Counted from the stretch's first letter, positions 55,001-63,876 are shown. The stretch: 64,000 nt of DNA from Patiriisocius_A hiemis (GCF_031846325.1 NZ_JAVRHZ010000007.1:113295-177294); one strand, 5' to 3'. The notes: generated by a model from the letters alone, not told the origin. Numbers and translations are program-made.

Positions 55001-56503
55001 GCTGCACCTGGAAATGGTGGTGGTTTGCATATTACAGGACCAGGTGATTCTACGATAACAAATGGTTCATTTTTTAGTAACACAGCTGCTTCTGAAGGAG
55101 GAGGTTTATGGAATGGATCTGGTGTTATGACAATAGATGGTACTTTAGTTAGTGCAAATACAGCAAATGGAGCTGCCGCAGATAATGGTGGTGGAGGTGT
55201 ATTTAATAATGGAGGTACATTAAACATTGTAGATGCTACAATTGAAAATAATATAGCTGATGGAACTTCTGGTTCAGGAGGTGGATTATTAAGTACTGCA
55301 GGAGATGTTACAATTACAACAACTTCTTTTGACTCAAATGCTGCCAATAGAGCAGGAGGTGCAATTGAAATTATTGACGGTAATATGACATTTACAGATT
55401 CTGAAATGATAAATAATGATGTAAACGGAACAGCGGGTGCTGCCGCTCCTGGAAATGGAGGAGGACTACATGTTACCGGAATGAGTGGATTAATTGAAAT
55501 TATTAGCTCAACTATATCAGGTAATGAAGCTGCTAGAGAAGGTGGTGGATTATGGAATCAAAGTGGAACTACAATGAATGTGAGCTTATCTACAATAGAC
55601 GCAAATAGTTCATTTGGAACAGCTGCAGATGATGGTGGAGCAGGTATCTTTAATAATGGAGGAATCTTAAATGTTGCTACATCTACTATTTCTAATAATG
55701 CATCAGACGGTGCTGGAAGTAATGGTGGAGGAATTCATAATGGAGCAGGTGGTGAAACTACAATTACTGTTTCTACTATATCTGGTAATACTTCTGCTGG
55801 TGGTGGAGGTGGAATTGCGAATATTGGAACTAGTACTTCTGTAAATGCTTCTACTATTGCATCAAATACTGCAGATGCATCAGGAGGTGGTATCTTTAGC
55901 GGAACAACAACAGAACTTAAAAACTCTATTGTAGCATTAAATACTGCAACTGTTAATGGTGCTGATGTGGCTGGAACATTTACTTCATCTAATTACAATT
56001 TAATTGGTACAGATGATACAAATGCTTTCCCAGAGGTTGCTAATGATATTGAAGAAGTAGACCCTATGGTAGGACCATTACAAGATAACGGAGGAACAAC
56101 TCTTACGCATGCCTTATTAGAAGGTTCTCTAGCTATAGATGCTGGTGATCCAGCTGATACGTTTACTGATCAAATAGGTCAAACAATTGTTGGAGTTAGA
56201 GATATTGGAGCATTCGAGTCAGACTCTGTATTAGGGATTGATGACATTACTGAAAATGGAAGTGGTATCTTAATTTATCCAAATCCATCAAGAGGAGCAA
56301 CAACTATAGATATTCCTGATACGTTTGGAACTTCAATAGATGTTACTGTTATAGAAATAGGTTCTGGTAAAGTGGTTGAAAGCTTTACTAGTACTGTAGG
56401 AAGAAATCAAGTTGATTTTAATGATTTAGCAAATGGAATTTATGTAGTTAACATAATTTCTGAAGGTGCAACATCATCACACAAGTTGATAATTTCTAAA
56501 TAA
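52097..56503 (+). CDS. Giant beta-helix repeat surface protein with T9SS sorting domain
   Basis: 1468 residues. The signal peptide (about 1-24, ending SYGQ) is followed by FSVTNANDNGAGSLRQAV, a common start of right-handed beta-helix repeat proteins, and a helix of Gly/Asn/Thr-rich coils to about residue 1290. A CSLREA-type tail (GPLQDNGGTTLTHALLEGS, AIDAGDP) comes next, and a C-terminal T9SS domain (IYPNPSRGAT, LANGIYVVNII, final HKLIISK). It is likely a surface adhesin or polysaccharide-binding protein. No lyase catalytic residues are recognised. Long open frames on the opposite strand are repeat shadows. Confidence 0.92.
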   Translation: MKKTFTRNLFLSISILFAAVASYGQFSVTNANDNGAGSLRQAVLDANTAIGPNTVTFTGNFTIDLTTGVIEVTDDITITGTGVGQTIINGNTNGISRLFLFSGGSTHAITGITFQNASSDLNGGAIAAISAGTLSISTSEFLGNSTLGTAGGGAIYSESTSLVISATDFDSNSATNPNGGSGGAILQATAGTLSVTDGNFTNNSSARAGGAIEVNSPDTITITNGVYDANSTGTSPGNGGALHITGPADSNITGATFTNNVAAREGGALWNGSGIMTITDGTIDNNDAQGPAADDGGGGIFNNGGDLVITGNPTITNNTASGASGSGGGIFSLTPGTLSIDGITIANNTANRAGGGIEVNSAAGETYDFANVTLDGNTIGTAAPGNGGGYHISGPGDTNFIGGSVVNNIANEGGGLWNGSGVMNVTGTTFTNNTAIGPNTGGGALFNNGGTLNVDATTMLSANIAMGATPGGRGGAIFNNTGGTLTLATGATISGNYASRAGGAIEDSSGNTLILDGVTMTGNSAGVDIGLGTMANPGNGGAVHLSGTTSATITGGTVSGNLAALEGGGLWNNAGTMEIDGTIIDANVANGAAANEGGGGLFNNGGTMTVTNATISNNVADGAAGSGGGILNDSGILSVSETTLSGNSSVRAGGGIEDNSVAGNTLMLTNVDFTNNNTASAPGNGGGLHITGPGDSMIIGGTASGNTASLEGGAYWNGSGVMTMDGTTVDGNTASGAAANEGGGGIFNNGGTLNVVNATITNNNADGAAGSGGGILNDSGSLSVTDTEISGNTSIRAGGGIEVASNGGTTTLTNVDLLNNSTASAPGNGGGLHITGADNSTIIGGIVSGNTASLEGGGLWNGSGTMTVSDTTIDGNTASGAAANEGGGGIFNAGGTLTVSNATISNNIADGASGSGGGILNDMGVLTVTGTIFNGNTSIRAGGGIEDNSMAGNMLTLTNVTMTGNETGAAPGNGGGLHITGPGDSTITNGSFFSNTAASEGGGLWNGSGVMTIDGTLVSANTANGAAADNGGGGVFNNGGTLNIVDATIENNIADGTSGSGGGLLSTAGDVTITTTSFDSNAANRAGGAIEIIDGNMTFTDSEMINNDVNGTAGAAAPGNGGGLHVTGMSGLIEIISSTISGNEAAREGGGLWNQSGTTMNVSLSTIDANSSFGTAADDGGAGIFNNGGILNVATSTISNNASDGAGSNGGGIHNGAGGETTITVSTISGNTSAGGGGGIANIGTSTSVNASTIASNTADASGGGIFSGTTTELKNSIVALNTATVNGADVAGTFTSSNYNLIGTDDTNAFPEVANDIEEVDPMVGPLQDNGGTTLTHALLEGSLAIDAGDPADTFTDQIGQTIVGVRDIGAFESDSVLGIDDITENGSGILIYPNPSRGATTIDIPDTFGTSIDVTVIEIGSGKVVESFTSTVGRNQVDFNDLANGIYVVNIISEGATSSHKLIISK
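52802..55890 (+). repeat. Seven ~146-residue super-repeats in the beta-helix gene
   Basis: A PGNGG-H(I/L/V) landmark begins at 52802, 53246, 53705, 54140, 54572, 55007 and 55448, spaced 444, 459, 435, 432, 435 and 441 bp. Each unit contains about five coils in fixed order, marked GGGLHITG, EGGGLWNGSG, GGGGIFNNGG, GSGGGILND and RAGGGIE. The last unit decays into simpler coils. Copies 4-6 are the most alike at DNA level. Confidence 0.9.
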
Positions 56504-56530
56504 ATAGAACCAAACACTAATTCATTTTAA

Positions 56531-56552
56531 AGGGTTGCCAATTGGCAACCCT
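56531..56552. terminator. Bidirectional Rho-independent terminator
   Basis: Perfect palindrome with stem AGGGTTGCC / GGCAACCCT, centre AATT, followed by a T run, between the convergent beta-helix and lipid A deacylase genes. Confidence 0.93.
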
Positions 56553-56554
56553 TT

Positions 56555-57820
56555 TTATTTCTGTTTATTAAAGGAGTAAACATATCCAAGACTTGCCTCA
56601 GTAAAATCTGCTTGACCAAGGTTGGAGTTTATATGCATTCCTAGGTAGATATTATGCTTTGGTACTTTATTAGTTCCTATTAAGTAATACTTTAAGCCCA
56701 TTCTGGCAGAAATGTACTGCTTTAATTTATACTTAGTATCAAATTCTCCAAGTACAATATTGCTGTCTTCGGGTATTTCTCGTGGAACAAACTCCCATCC
56801 TTGATTTATACGCCAATCTATTTTATAAGCGGGTTTATGTATGTTGAATGCTAACTGTAAATCGATACCTACGTGGTTTAATAAAATTTCACCATTTACA
56901 AAAACTCCAAAAGCACTTGCATTCCAAAAAGGGGTATCTCTTAAATGATTAAACTCTCTACCATCCTGCACTAAAGATTCATTATTTTTTATATAATCAT
57001 AATAATGTTGATAATATCTATAATAAAACCCTCCACCAATTTTATATGTTTTGTTATAAACTTTACCATAGTTAAGGGTTAGTGTATATACTCCTTTTTG
57101 TTCGTTAAATGGATTTGGTTTTCCCAAGACGTTAATACCAAAACCTGTTCTAATGCCAAAGTAATTATATGCAGTTTTAGTATCATTATTATTAGTCTCT
57201 ATAGGTTCTCTAAGGCTTTTGTTTCTTTTTATGTCAGCAGAAAGGCTAACTAAAAAGGAGTTTAATCCTTGATTGGGTAATCTTGTATGTCCATTAGAAT
57301 GATGAAAATATCCAGCTCCAATTCTCCAATCTATGGTTTTAGTTTTTAGAAAATTATAATACATGAAAAGCCTAAATGACCATACAATATCTGTTGTGAT
57401 GGCTTTGTTGTTAGGGTTTGTTTCTGGATTAAGTTTTTTTGTAAAATAAGAGCCTCCAGTACCTACCAATAATTTTAGGTTTTCTTTTTTAAAAGCGTTG
57501 AACTCAATAAACGGCATAACTGTAATCGCACTACCTAGGCTATCATTATTGCCAAAATTAGTATAGCCTAAGCTTAGCCCTGTTCTTGGCTTTTTCAATT
57601 GCTTGGCCCATTCTTGATTGTTATTTTTATTATCCCAACCTAGGTTTAAAATAGTTTGCAATTGTGGATTTCTTTCTGGAAAATTTTCATTTGCTTCAGC
57701 AGAAATACCTACCATTAATTCTGGAGTAAGAATGAGGTTGCTATTAGTTTTTTTTTCTTCAGTTTGAGAAAAAGAAATTAAACCAGTAAGAAATATAAAA
57801 GTGGTTAGTAGTTTTTTCAT
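56555..57820 (-). CDS. Acyloxyacyl hydrolase / PagL-like lipid A 3-O-deacylase
   Basis: 421 residues with a signal peptide (about 1-18) and an outer-membrane barrel. The PagL-type motif YFHHSNGHTRLPNQGLNS supplies the His-Ser pair. PagL proteins trim lipid A acyl chains in the outer membrane. The protein is longer than classical PagL (~150 residues), as usual for the Bacteroidota form, with extra strands after residue 200. ATG 57820 begins at MKKLL; an upstream start at 57832 adds four residues. Confidence 0.8.
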   Translation of the reverse strand: MKKLLTTFIFLTGLISFSQTEEKKTNSNLILTPELMVGISAEANENFPERNPQLQTILNLGWDNKNNNQEWAKQLKKPRTGLSLGYTNFGNNDSLGSAITVMPFIEFNAFKKENLKLLVGTGGSYFTKKLNPETNPNNKAITTDIVWSFRLFMYYNFLKTKTIDWRIGAGYFHHSNGHTRLPNQGLNSFLVSLSADIKRNKSLREPIETNNNDTKTAYNYFGIRTGFGINVLGKPNPFNEQKGVYTLTLNYGKVYNKTYKIGGGFYYRYYQHYYDYIKNNESLVQDGREFNHLRDTPFWNASAFGVFVNGEILLNHVGIDLQLAFNIHKPAYKIDWRINQGWEFVPREIPEDSNIVLGEFDTKYKLKQYISARMGLKYYLIGTNKVPKHNIYLGMHINSNLGQADFTEASLGYVYSFNKQK

Positions 57821-57879
57821 TTCAAGACGCAAGAAACAATTTATCTGTTGATTTTAAAAATTTAGAAGTACCTTGAGGC

Positions 57880-57887
57880 TATATTTG
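57880..57887 (+). promoter_or_regulatory. -7 promoter element of the symporter gene
   Basis: TATATTTG 9 nt before ATG 57897. The alternative TTG start (57873) lies upstream of this box, which supports the ATG. Confidence 0.45.
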
Positions 57888-57896
57888 TTTTATAAT

Positions 57897-59276
57897 ATGC
57901 TGGAAAATATAGATAGGTTTATTTCAGAAATGTCCTCATTGGCCTGGGGATTACCACTATTAATATTACTAATAGGAGGGGGGCTTTATCTATTGATAAG
58001 AGTGCGTTTTTTACCTTTTCTTTATATTGGACATGCTATAAATGTGTTAAGAGGAAAGTATGACAACCCTAACGATGATGGAGAAATAACTCATTTTCAA
58101 GCTCTTACTACAGCTTTGTCTGCTACGGTAGGTATGGGTAATATATCCGGTGTTGCAGTTGCAATAACTATTGGAGGTCCTGGGGCTGTTTTCTGGATGT
58201 GGGTTAGTGCTGTAATTGGTATGTCTACAAAGTTTTTTACAGCTTCACTTTCAGTAATGTACAGAGGAAAAGATTCTAATGGACAGTTACAAGGTGGCCC
58301 TATGTATTTTATTACCGAAGGGCTTGGAAAACATTGGAAGCCTCTTGCAGTATTTTTTAGTATTTGTGGCCTCGTTGGTGCATTGCCAGTCTTTAATGTG
58401 AACCAATTAACACAGGCGTTTAATGATATTATACTGGTGCCCTCTGGAGTTACTATTAGCTTTACTAGTAATTTAATTGTGGGTTTCATTTTAGTAGGTA
58501 TTACTTCCGTAGTAATATTAGGCGGGTTATCACGAATTAGTAAGACGGCTTCAAAACTCGTTCCTGCTATGGTAGTACTCTACTTTGTCATGGTATTATT
58601 AATCTTAGCGACAAATTTTGAAAATGTACCTAAGTACTTTTCAATGATATTTACCGATGCTTTCTCTGCTTCTTTTTATAAAGGAGACTCCTTTTTAGGT
58701 GGAGTAGTAGGAGGACTTATTCTATTAGGAATAAAGAGGGGAGCTTTTTCTAACGAGGCAGGTATTGGTACTGCACCTATGGCTCATGGAGCTGCAAAAA
58801 CAAAAGAGCCTATACGTGAAGGACTAGTAGCTATGTTAGGACCAGCAATAGATACCCTTATAGTGTGTACACTTACTGCATTGGCAATACTGGCAACTGG
58901 AGTTTGGCAATCTACAGAGGCTAATGGAGTAAGCTTGACTGCCAATGCTTTTGAGGAAGGAGTTCCAGCAATTGGGAAATACGCATTAATGTTATGTGTC
59001 GCTGTATTTAGTATATCTTCCCTATTTTCATATTCTTATTATGGAACAAAATGTATGTCTTTCTTATTTGGTGCAAAACATAAAGAGAAATATAATTATA
59101 TCTATATAGTTAGTATTATAATTGGAGCCACGACTTCCTTGAGTATGATGATTAATTTAATTGATACATTCTTTGCCTTAATGGCAATACCAACAATGAT
59201 TAGCACAATAATTTTAGCGCCAAGAGTAGTTAAAAAGGCAAGAGAATATTTTTCAAGCTTAAAAAAAGTTAATTAA
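57897..59276 (+). CDS. Alanine/glycine:cation symporter (AGCS family)
   Basis: 459 residues, about 11 membrane helices. Family segments are ALTTALSATVGMGNISGVAVAI, GGPGAVFWMWVSA, LQGGPMYFI, KRGAFSNEAGIGTAPMAHG and the late FSYSYYGTKCM. It imports alanine or glycine with Na+ or H+. Its stop overlaps the convergent SGNH gene by 8 bp. Confidence 0.94.
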   Translation: MLENIDRFISEMSSLAWGLPLLILLIGGGLYLLIRVRFLPFLYIGHAINVLRGKYDNPNDDGEITHFQALTTALSATVGMGNISGVAVAITIGGPGAVFWMWVSAVIGMSTKFFTASLSVMYRGKDSNGQLQGGPMYFITEGLGKHWKPLAVFFSICGLVGALPVFNVNQLTQAFNDIILVPSGVTISFTSNLIVGFILVGITSVVILGGLSRISKTASKLVPAMVVLYFVMVLLILATNFENVPKYFSMIFTDAFSASFYKGDSFLGGVVGGLILLGIKRGAFSNEAGIGTAPMAHGAAKTKEPIREGLVAMLGPAIDTLIVCTLTALAILATGVWQSTEANGVSLTANAFEEGVPAIGKYALMLCVAVFSISSLFSYSYYGTKCMSFLFGAKHKEKYNYIYIVSIIIGATTSLSMMINLIDTFFALMAIPTMISTIILAPRVVKKAREYFSSLKKVN

Positions 59277-60201
59277 TACTGTCTAATACTTTTTGTAGCA
59301 GAGTAGTTAATTTCTTCGCTCCAGCTGGGTTGAGGTGATTGTGATTTCTATAATCACCAGCTGTAAAAAGCAAGGTATCTTTTTCTGAATCAAGTACATT
59401 AATTTTTGGATATTTACTTGTAATGGTGTTTAAGAAACTATCCCGTCTTTGAACGATATGTTTATTCCTTTTAGCTAAGTAGGTTTTGTATGTAGGTGGT
59501 TTTACTAGTATTATTGAAAGATTTTGACTTTTTAAAAATTGTATAATCTTTTCAAAAAATAGAGTGTTTTTCTTGAAAGTTATTTTGTCTTGCTTGTTTC
59601 TTAGCGCATTAACTTTAAGGTCTTTAATCTTTTGAATGTTGTAATTAAGATCTTTAAAAGTACCTGAGTAATTTAAAGTATCAAACGCATACTCATTATA
59701 GCCCTTACTTTTATTTAAATAGTAGTCCTTTATTTCAAAATAATATAAAGCAGTATTAGAAATAAATAACAATGAGTCTGTTGGGTAAGTCTTTCTATTA
59801 AAGTTGTTTACCTTATAATATTTAAGATAAATATTATTTTTCCAAAAATTTGGTCCGTTATGTGGCACTTCAAAGTGAGCATAAGAAACCTCAAGTACAA
59901 CTGTTGCTAAATTAGGTAGCTTTTGTATAACTTTTTTTAGAATATTAAAGTCTGAGTCGTGATGTTGTCCTGGTGATGAAAGATTTATTGAAAGATCGTC
60001 TAGATAAATAGGATTAATTCCGTTAGTTAATTGTGAGGATCCTAATACTATTGTCTTAATTTCATTTTGCTTCCTAGAAAGCAACTCGCTATTAATCTTA
60101 TGCTTATTTTGGGTTTTAGTGGCCAAAACTTCAGCAAACACCATCAATAAAAGTAATGGGATGAAGAATATTAATAGATATTTTAGTAGTCTTTTCTGCA
60201 T
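59269..60201 (-). CDS. SGNH-hydrolase-like partner of MBOAT acyltransferase
   Basis: 310 residues with one N-terminal membrane anchor (about 6-25) and a periplasmic SGNH-like domain: the nucleophile-type block IVLGSSQLTNG and the C-terminal NHNHLNPAGA block with the catalytic His. It follows the MBOAT gene after 1 bp. Such pairs (AlgI/AlgJ-AlgX, PatA/PatB, DltB/DltD types) move acyl groups across the membrane to polysaccharides. ATG 60201 is chosen over the overlapping start at 60234. Confidence 0.78.
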   Translation of the reverse strand: MQKRLLKYLLIFFIPLLLLMVFAEVLATKTQNKHKINSELLSRKQNEIKTIVLGSSQLTNGINPIYLDDLSINLSSPGQHHDSDFNILKKVIQKLPNLATVVLEVSYAHFEVPHNGPNFWKNNIYLKYYKVNNFNRKTYPTDSLLFISNTALYYFEIKDYYLNKSKGYNEYAFDTLNYSGTFKDLNYNIQKIKDLKVNALRNKQDKITFKKNTLFFEKIIQFLKSQNLSIILVKPPTYKTYLAKRNKHIVQRRDSFLNTITSKYPKINVLDSEKDTLLFTAGDYRNHNHLNPAGAKKLTTLLQKVLDSIN

Positions 60202-60202
60202 T

Positions 60203-61624
60203 TTAAAATTGGAAGTAAATAAAGGGCTCCTCAACTGTATTGAACCTTATAATTAGTAATATAATTAAGTAGTAAACTCCCCACCTTAGTGGTCTCGACA
60301 ATTTTTCTTCTAATTTTTCAAGAGGAAATTGTTTTTGCTTGGTATAAACTTCAGCAATTATTAATACAAAAAGGAAGACAATTTTTAAACCAATTAGAAT
60401 ACTTAGATTATTATCTTCAGTAAAGCTAAATATTCTTGATACTATAGTATAAACATCACCAATGTTTTGAGCCCGAAAAACCAAAGAAACCATCGCGGCA
60501 ATAAAAAGAAAATATAATAGAGATAAAGTTCTAGGGATTTTATATAATTTTTTCTGAAGTGTATCACCATTTTTAAACTTTATAATTCTTTCTGAAAGTA
60601 ATATTAATCCGTTTAAAACTCCAAAAGCTAAAAAAGTATAGTTTGCACCATGCCAAACCCCAACCAGACTCATTGTTAGCATTAACCCTAAGGAATAAGC
60701 AAATCTTGTTTTTTTTCTGAATTTTTTAATAAAGGGTAGGTAAACGTAATCTGTAAACCAATTAGTTAATGTAATATGCCATCTTTGCCAGAACTCAGTA
60801 ATACTTGTAGATAAATATGGAATATTAAAATTTCTACTTAGCTTAAAACCAAAAAGTTTTGCTGTACCTATAGCTATGTCTGTATAGCCAGAGAAATCAC
60901 AATAAATCTGAAAGAAAAATAATAATGATCCATAAAGTAACATTACTGTCCCGTAGCTCTCAGGATTATCAAAAACTAAACTAACACCAACTCCAAGTTT
61001 GTCTGCAACTAGAATCTTCTTAAACAACCCCCATAGAATTTGTCTAAGACCTTCTTTAGAAGATTGTAAATTAAAGCTTCTAGTTTTTTCAAATTGTGGC
61101 AATAACTTTTTAGCTCTTTCTATAGGACCTGCTACTAGCTGAGGAAAAAAACTAACAAAGCACAAAAAATTTAAAATGTTCTTTGTTGGCTGTATTCTTC
61201 CTCTATAAATATCAATAGAATAACTTAGTGTTTGAAACGTATAAAAACTTAGCCCTACAGGAACAATAACATTCCAAATACTTATTTCAGAAGAACTTCC
61301 AATTAAAAACTTAAACTCTTCTATAAAAAAATTGAAATACTTAAAAGTAATTAGTACACCAATGTTCCAGAAAACACTAGTTGCTAGCAGCCATCTTTTT
61401 CGGTTTTGCGTTTTACTTTTTGAAAGTAAAATCCCAATAGAAAAGTCAAGTAATGAACTAGCTACAAGAAGCCCTAGAAACCTCCAATCCCATAGTCCGT
61501 AAAAAACGTATGAAGCTAGAAGTAATAAAAAATTTTGAAATACTCTTCTTTTAACTCCTACAGACCAATATAAAGCGTAGACTATTACTAGAAAAATACC
61601 AAATTCTATAGAATTAAATAACAC
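60203..61624 (-). CDS. MBOAT family O-acyltransferase (AlgI/DltB-like)
   Basis: 473 residues with about 11 membrane segments. The MBOAT signature is complete: QIYCDFSGYTDIAIGTA, ITEFWQRWHITLTNWFTDYVYLP and the active-site His in MSLVGVWHGANYTFL. It hands acetyl or other acyl groups from the cytoplasm to a periplasmic partner, here the SGNH-like protein. The start is GTG (61624), followed by LFNSIEFGIFL, a family-typical N-terminus. The acceptor might be the capsule or another surface glycan. Confidence 0.92.
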   Translation of the reverse strand: MLFNSIEFGIFLVIVYALYWSVGVKRRVFQNFLLLLASYVFYGLWDWRFLGLLVASSLLDFSIGILLSKSKTQNRKRWLLATSVFWNIGVLITFKYFNFFIEEFKFLIGSSSEISIWNVIVPVGLSFYTFQTLSYSIDIYRGRIQPTKNILNFLCFVSFFPQLVAGPIERAKKLLPQFEKTRSFNLQSSKEGLRQILWGLFKKILVADKLGVGVSLVFDNPESYGTVMLLYGSLLFFFQIYCDFSGYTDIAIGTAKLFGFKLSRNFNIPYLSTSITEFWQRWHITLTNWFTDYVYLPFIKKFRKKTRFAYSLGLMLTMSLVGVWHGANYTFLAFGVLNGLILLSERIIKFKNGDTLQKKLYKIPRTLSLLYFLFIAAMVSLVFRAQNIGDVYTIVSRIFSFTEDNNLSILIGLKIVFLFVLIIAEVYTKQKQFPLEKLEEKLSRPLRWGVYYLIILLIIRFNTVEEPFIYFQF

Positions 61625-61696
61625 TAATTGGGGATATTAGGGTGTAAATATAAGCCTACAATATAATAGCTTTTAATGGGTTAACTGCCAGTAATT

Positions 61697-62782
61697 CTAT
61701 TTAAAATAGCTGAAAGTTTCCCCATCCTTAATTTTTAAAAGAGACTCATATATTAATTTTATAACATTTTCAACATCATCTCTATGAACCATTTCTACTG
61801 TTGTATGCATATAACGCAATGGAAGAGATATTAATGCACTAGCAACTCCACTATTGCTATAGGCAAATGCATCAGTATCAGTACCAGTTGCTCTAGAGAG
61901 TGCAGCTCTCTGAAAAGGAATTTTTTTAGCTTCAGCAGTATCAGTAATTAAATCTCTTAACTTTTGTTGTACAGCAGGAGCGTAGGCAACAACAGGACCA
62001 GCGCCAATTTCTGCTTGACCTTGTTTTTTCTGGTCAATCATAGGAGTCGTGGTGTCATGCGTTACATCCGTTACAATTGCTACATTAGGTTGAATTCTTT
62101 CAGCAATCATCTGTGCACCTCGTAATCCAATTTCTTCTTGTACAGAGTTTGTAATATAAAGCCCAAATGGTAATTCTTTTTTATTCTCATGTAAAAGTCT
62201 AGCAACTTCAGCAATCATAAAACCACCCATTCTGTTGTCTAAGGCTCTACAAACAAACTTATCATTATTTAGGATATGAAACTCATCTGGATAAGTGATA
62301 ACACATCCTATATGAATTCCCATTTCCTCAACTTCTTTTTTATCTTTTGCTCCTACGTCAATAAAAATATTATTAGGTTTAGGAGGCTCTTCTTTAGATT
62401 TATTTCTAGTATGGATAGCAGGCCATCCAAAAACCCCTTTTTTTATTCCCTTTTTTGTGTGAATATTCACAATTTTTGATGGTGCAATCTGGTGATCACT
62501 GCCTCCATTTCTTACAACATAAAGCAAACCATTATCACTAATATAATTAACGTACCAAGAAATTTCATCGGCATGACCCTCAATAACTACTTTGTATTTC
62601 GCTTTAGGATTTATAACACCAACAGCGGTACCATAAGTATCTGTTATAAAATCATCAACATAAGGCTTCAAGTAATCCATCCATATTTTTTGCCCATCCC
62701 ATTCATATCCAGTTGGAGCAGCATTGTTTAAATAGTTTGTTAAAAATTTTATAGAATCTTTTGTTAGGATAGATTTTGCCAT
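61697..62782 (-). CDS. M42 family metallopeptidase (glutamyl/cellulase-M type aminopeptidase)
   Basis: 361 residues, a di-metal aminopeptidase that forms large tetrahedral assemblies. Metal and catalytic residues: His70/Asp72 (EGHADE), ALDNRMGG, catalytic VQEEIGLRGA and the late His in RYMHTTVEMVH. Cytoplasmic. Monocistronic, with a promoter box 22 nt upstream. Confidence 0.93.
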   Translation of the reverse strand: MAKSILTKDSIKFLTNYLNNAAPTGYEWDGQKIWMDYLKPYVDDFITDTYGTAVGVINPKAKYKVVIEGHADEISWYVNYISDNGLLYVVRNGGSDHQIAPSKIVNIHTKKGIKKGVFGWPAIHTRNKSKEEPPKPNNIFIDVGAKDKKEVEEMGIHIGCVITYPDEFHILNNDKFVCRALDNRMGGFMIAEVARLLHENKKELPFGLYITNSVQEEIGLRGAQMIAERIQPNVAIVTDVTHDTTTPMIDQKKQGQAEIGAGPVVAYAPAVQQKLRDLITDTAEAKKIPFQRAALSRATGTDTDAFAYSNSGVASALISLPLRYMHTTVEMVHRDDVENVIKLIYESLLKIKDGETFSYFK

Positions 62783-62804
62783 GATGTATTTTTTGAAATT
62801 TGCT

Positions 62805-62812
62805 CAAAATTA
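62805..62812 (-). promoter_or_regulatory. M42 peptidase -7 promoter element
   Basis: Minus strand TAATTTTG, 22 nt before the peptidase ATG. Confidence 0.45.
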
Positions 62813-62846
62813 GCAATTTATTAGTAACAAGCTATAGGTATTTATT

Positions 62847-62854
62847 TAATTTTG
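62847..62854 (+). promoter_or_regulatory. -7 promoter element of the DUF4294 gene
   Basis: TAATTTTG, 33 nt before ATG 62888; divergent to the peptidase box. Confidence 0.45.
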
Positions 62855-62887
62855 GAACGATTTTAGTTTATATTTTAAAAATTATTG

Positions 62888-63589
62888 ATGAATAAACTTT
62901 TTTACATATATATACTTATTTCTATTGCTTTTACTTTTAATTGCTTTGGACAATACCCAGAGAATTATCAAGAAAAGCAAGACAGTACACAAACCTTTTA
63001 CTATATAGTTAAAGGTGACACAATTCCCAGAGAGTTTATTGGTCTTGAAGAAGTTATATTACTCAGTAAACTAGAATTTAACTCAAAAGAAGATCGCCGT
63101 AGATATTTAATACTAAGGCGTAAAACTCGTAAAGTCTATCCATACGCAAAGCTAGCAGCAGAGAGATTAACAACAATGACGGAACGCCTTAAGTCTATAG
63201 ATAATAAGAGAGATAAAAGACGTTACACCAAAAGAATTCAAAAATATATAGAGGAAGAGTTTTCGGAAAAGCTTAAAAAACTAACAAGAACAGAAGGACA
63301 AATACTTGTTAAACTCATTCACCGTCAAACAGGAAGAACCGCATTTGCTTTAGTAAAAGAACTCCGTACAGGTTGGAGAGCTTTTTGGTATAATACAACA
63401 GCAAATATGTTTGATATTTCAATTAAAGAAGAATACAAGCCATTTACCGTAAAAGAAGACTATTTAATAGAAGATATTTTAGAACGCTCATTTCAATCCA
63501 ACATACTCGAACGCCAAAAACCAGCTTTTAATATTGATTATTTAGAACTCACTAGTAAGTGGAACCAGAAAAGTAAAGAAAAAAAATAG
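62888..63589 (+). CDS. DUF4294 exported protein
   Basis: 233 residues. The signal peptide (about 1-20, ending CFGQ) is followed by a strongly basic, helical domain with the DUF4294 pattern YYIVKGDTIP, RRKTRKVYPYAKLAAERL and RELRTGWRAFWYNTTANMFDISIKEEY-like blocks. Function unknown; the family is found in Bacteroidota. ATG 62888 follows an in-frame TTG by one codon. Confidence 0.85.
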   Translation: MNKLFYIYILISIAFTFNCFGQYPENYQEKQDSTQTFYYIVKGDTIPREFIGLEEVILLSKLEFNSKEDRRRYLILRRKTRKVYPYAKLAAERLTTMTERLKSIDNKRDKRRYTKRIQKYIEEEFSEKLKKLTRTEGQILVKLIHRQTGRTAFALVKELRTGWRAFWYNTTANMFDISIKEEYKPFTVKEDYLIEDILERSFQSNILERQKPAFNIDYLELTSKWNQKSKEKK

Positions 63590-63870
63590 TTTTTGTTTGC
63601 GTAACTATTTCAAAACAATTACTTTAGTTGTCTGCTCTTTTATTTTTTAAGATTATTTTTAATTGCCTTAGGTGTTTTACTTCGCTTTTTTAAAGCTGCG
63701 TGAATGCACTTTTAGCTATTTATTTTTTGTTTTTGTATCAAAAAATGATACCCCTTCAATCTGCTCATGCATTTTTTTTAAAGTGTAATTGTAGCATTTT
63801 CAAGGTCTTAAAAGAAATCAAAAAAAAAGGTGTAATTTTTTTTAAAAATGTTTTGGTGAAGTGAATTAAA
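63590..63870. other. Intergenic stretch before the right-edge RNA
   Basis: AT-rich and without a credible gene. Weak inverted repeats are seen: AAATAGTT (63584-63591) / AACTATTT (63603-63610), just after the DUF4294 stop, and GTATCA/TGATAC (63735-63740/63746-63751). The minus-strand open frame here has no family features and crosses the promoter below. Confidence 0.5.
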
Positions 63871-63876
63871 TGATTG

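Noticed and set aside
53584..55347. 587-residue open frame on the minus strand inside the beta-helix gene
   Set aside because: It is proline/alanine-rich low-complexity sequence produced by reading the GGN-rich repeats backwards. The plus-strand frame has a signal peptide, repeats and a sorting domain.
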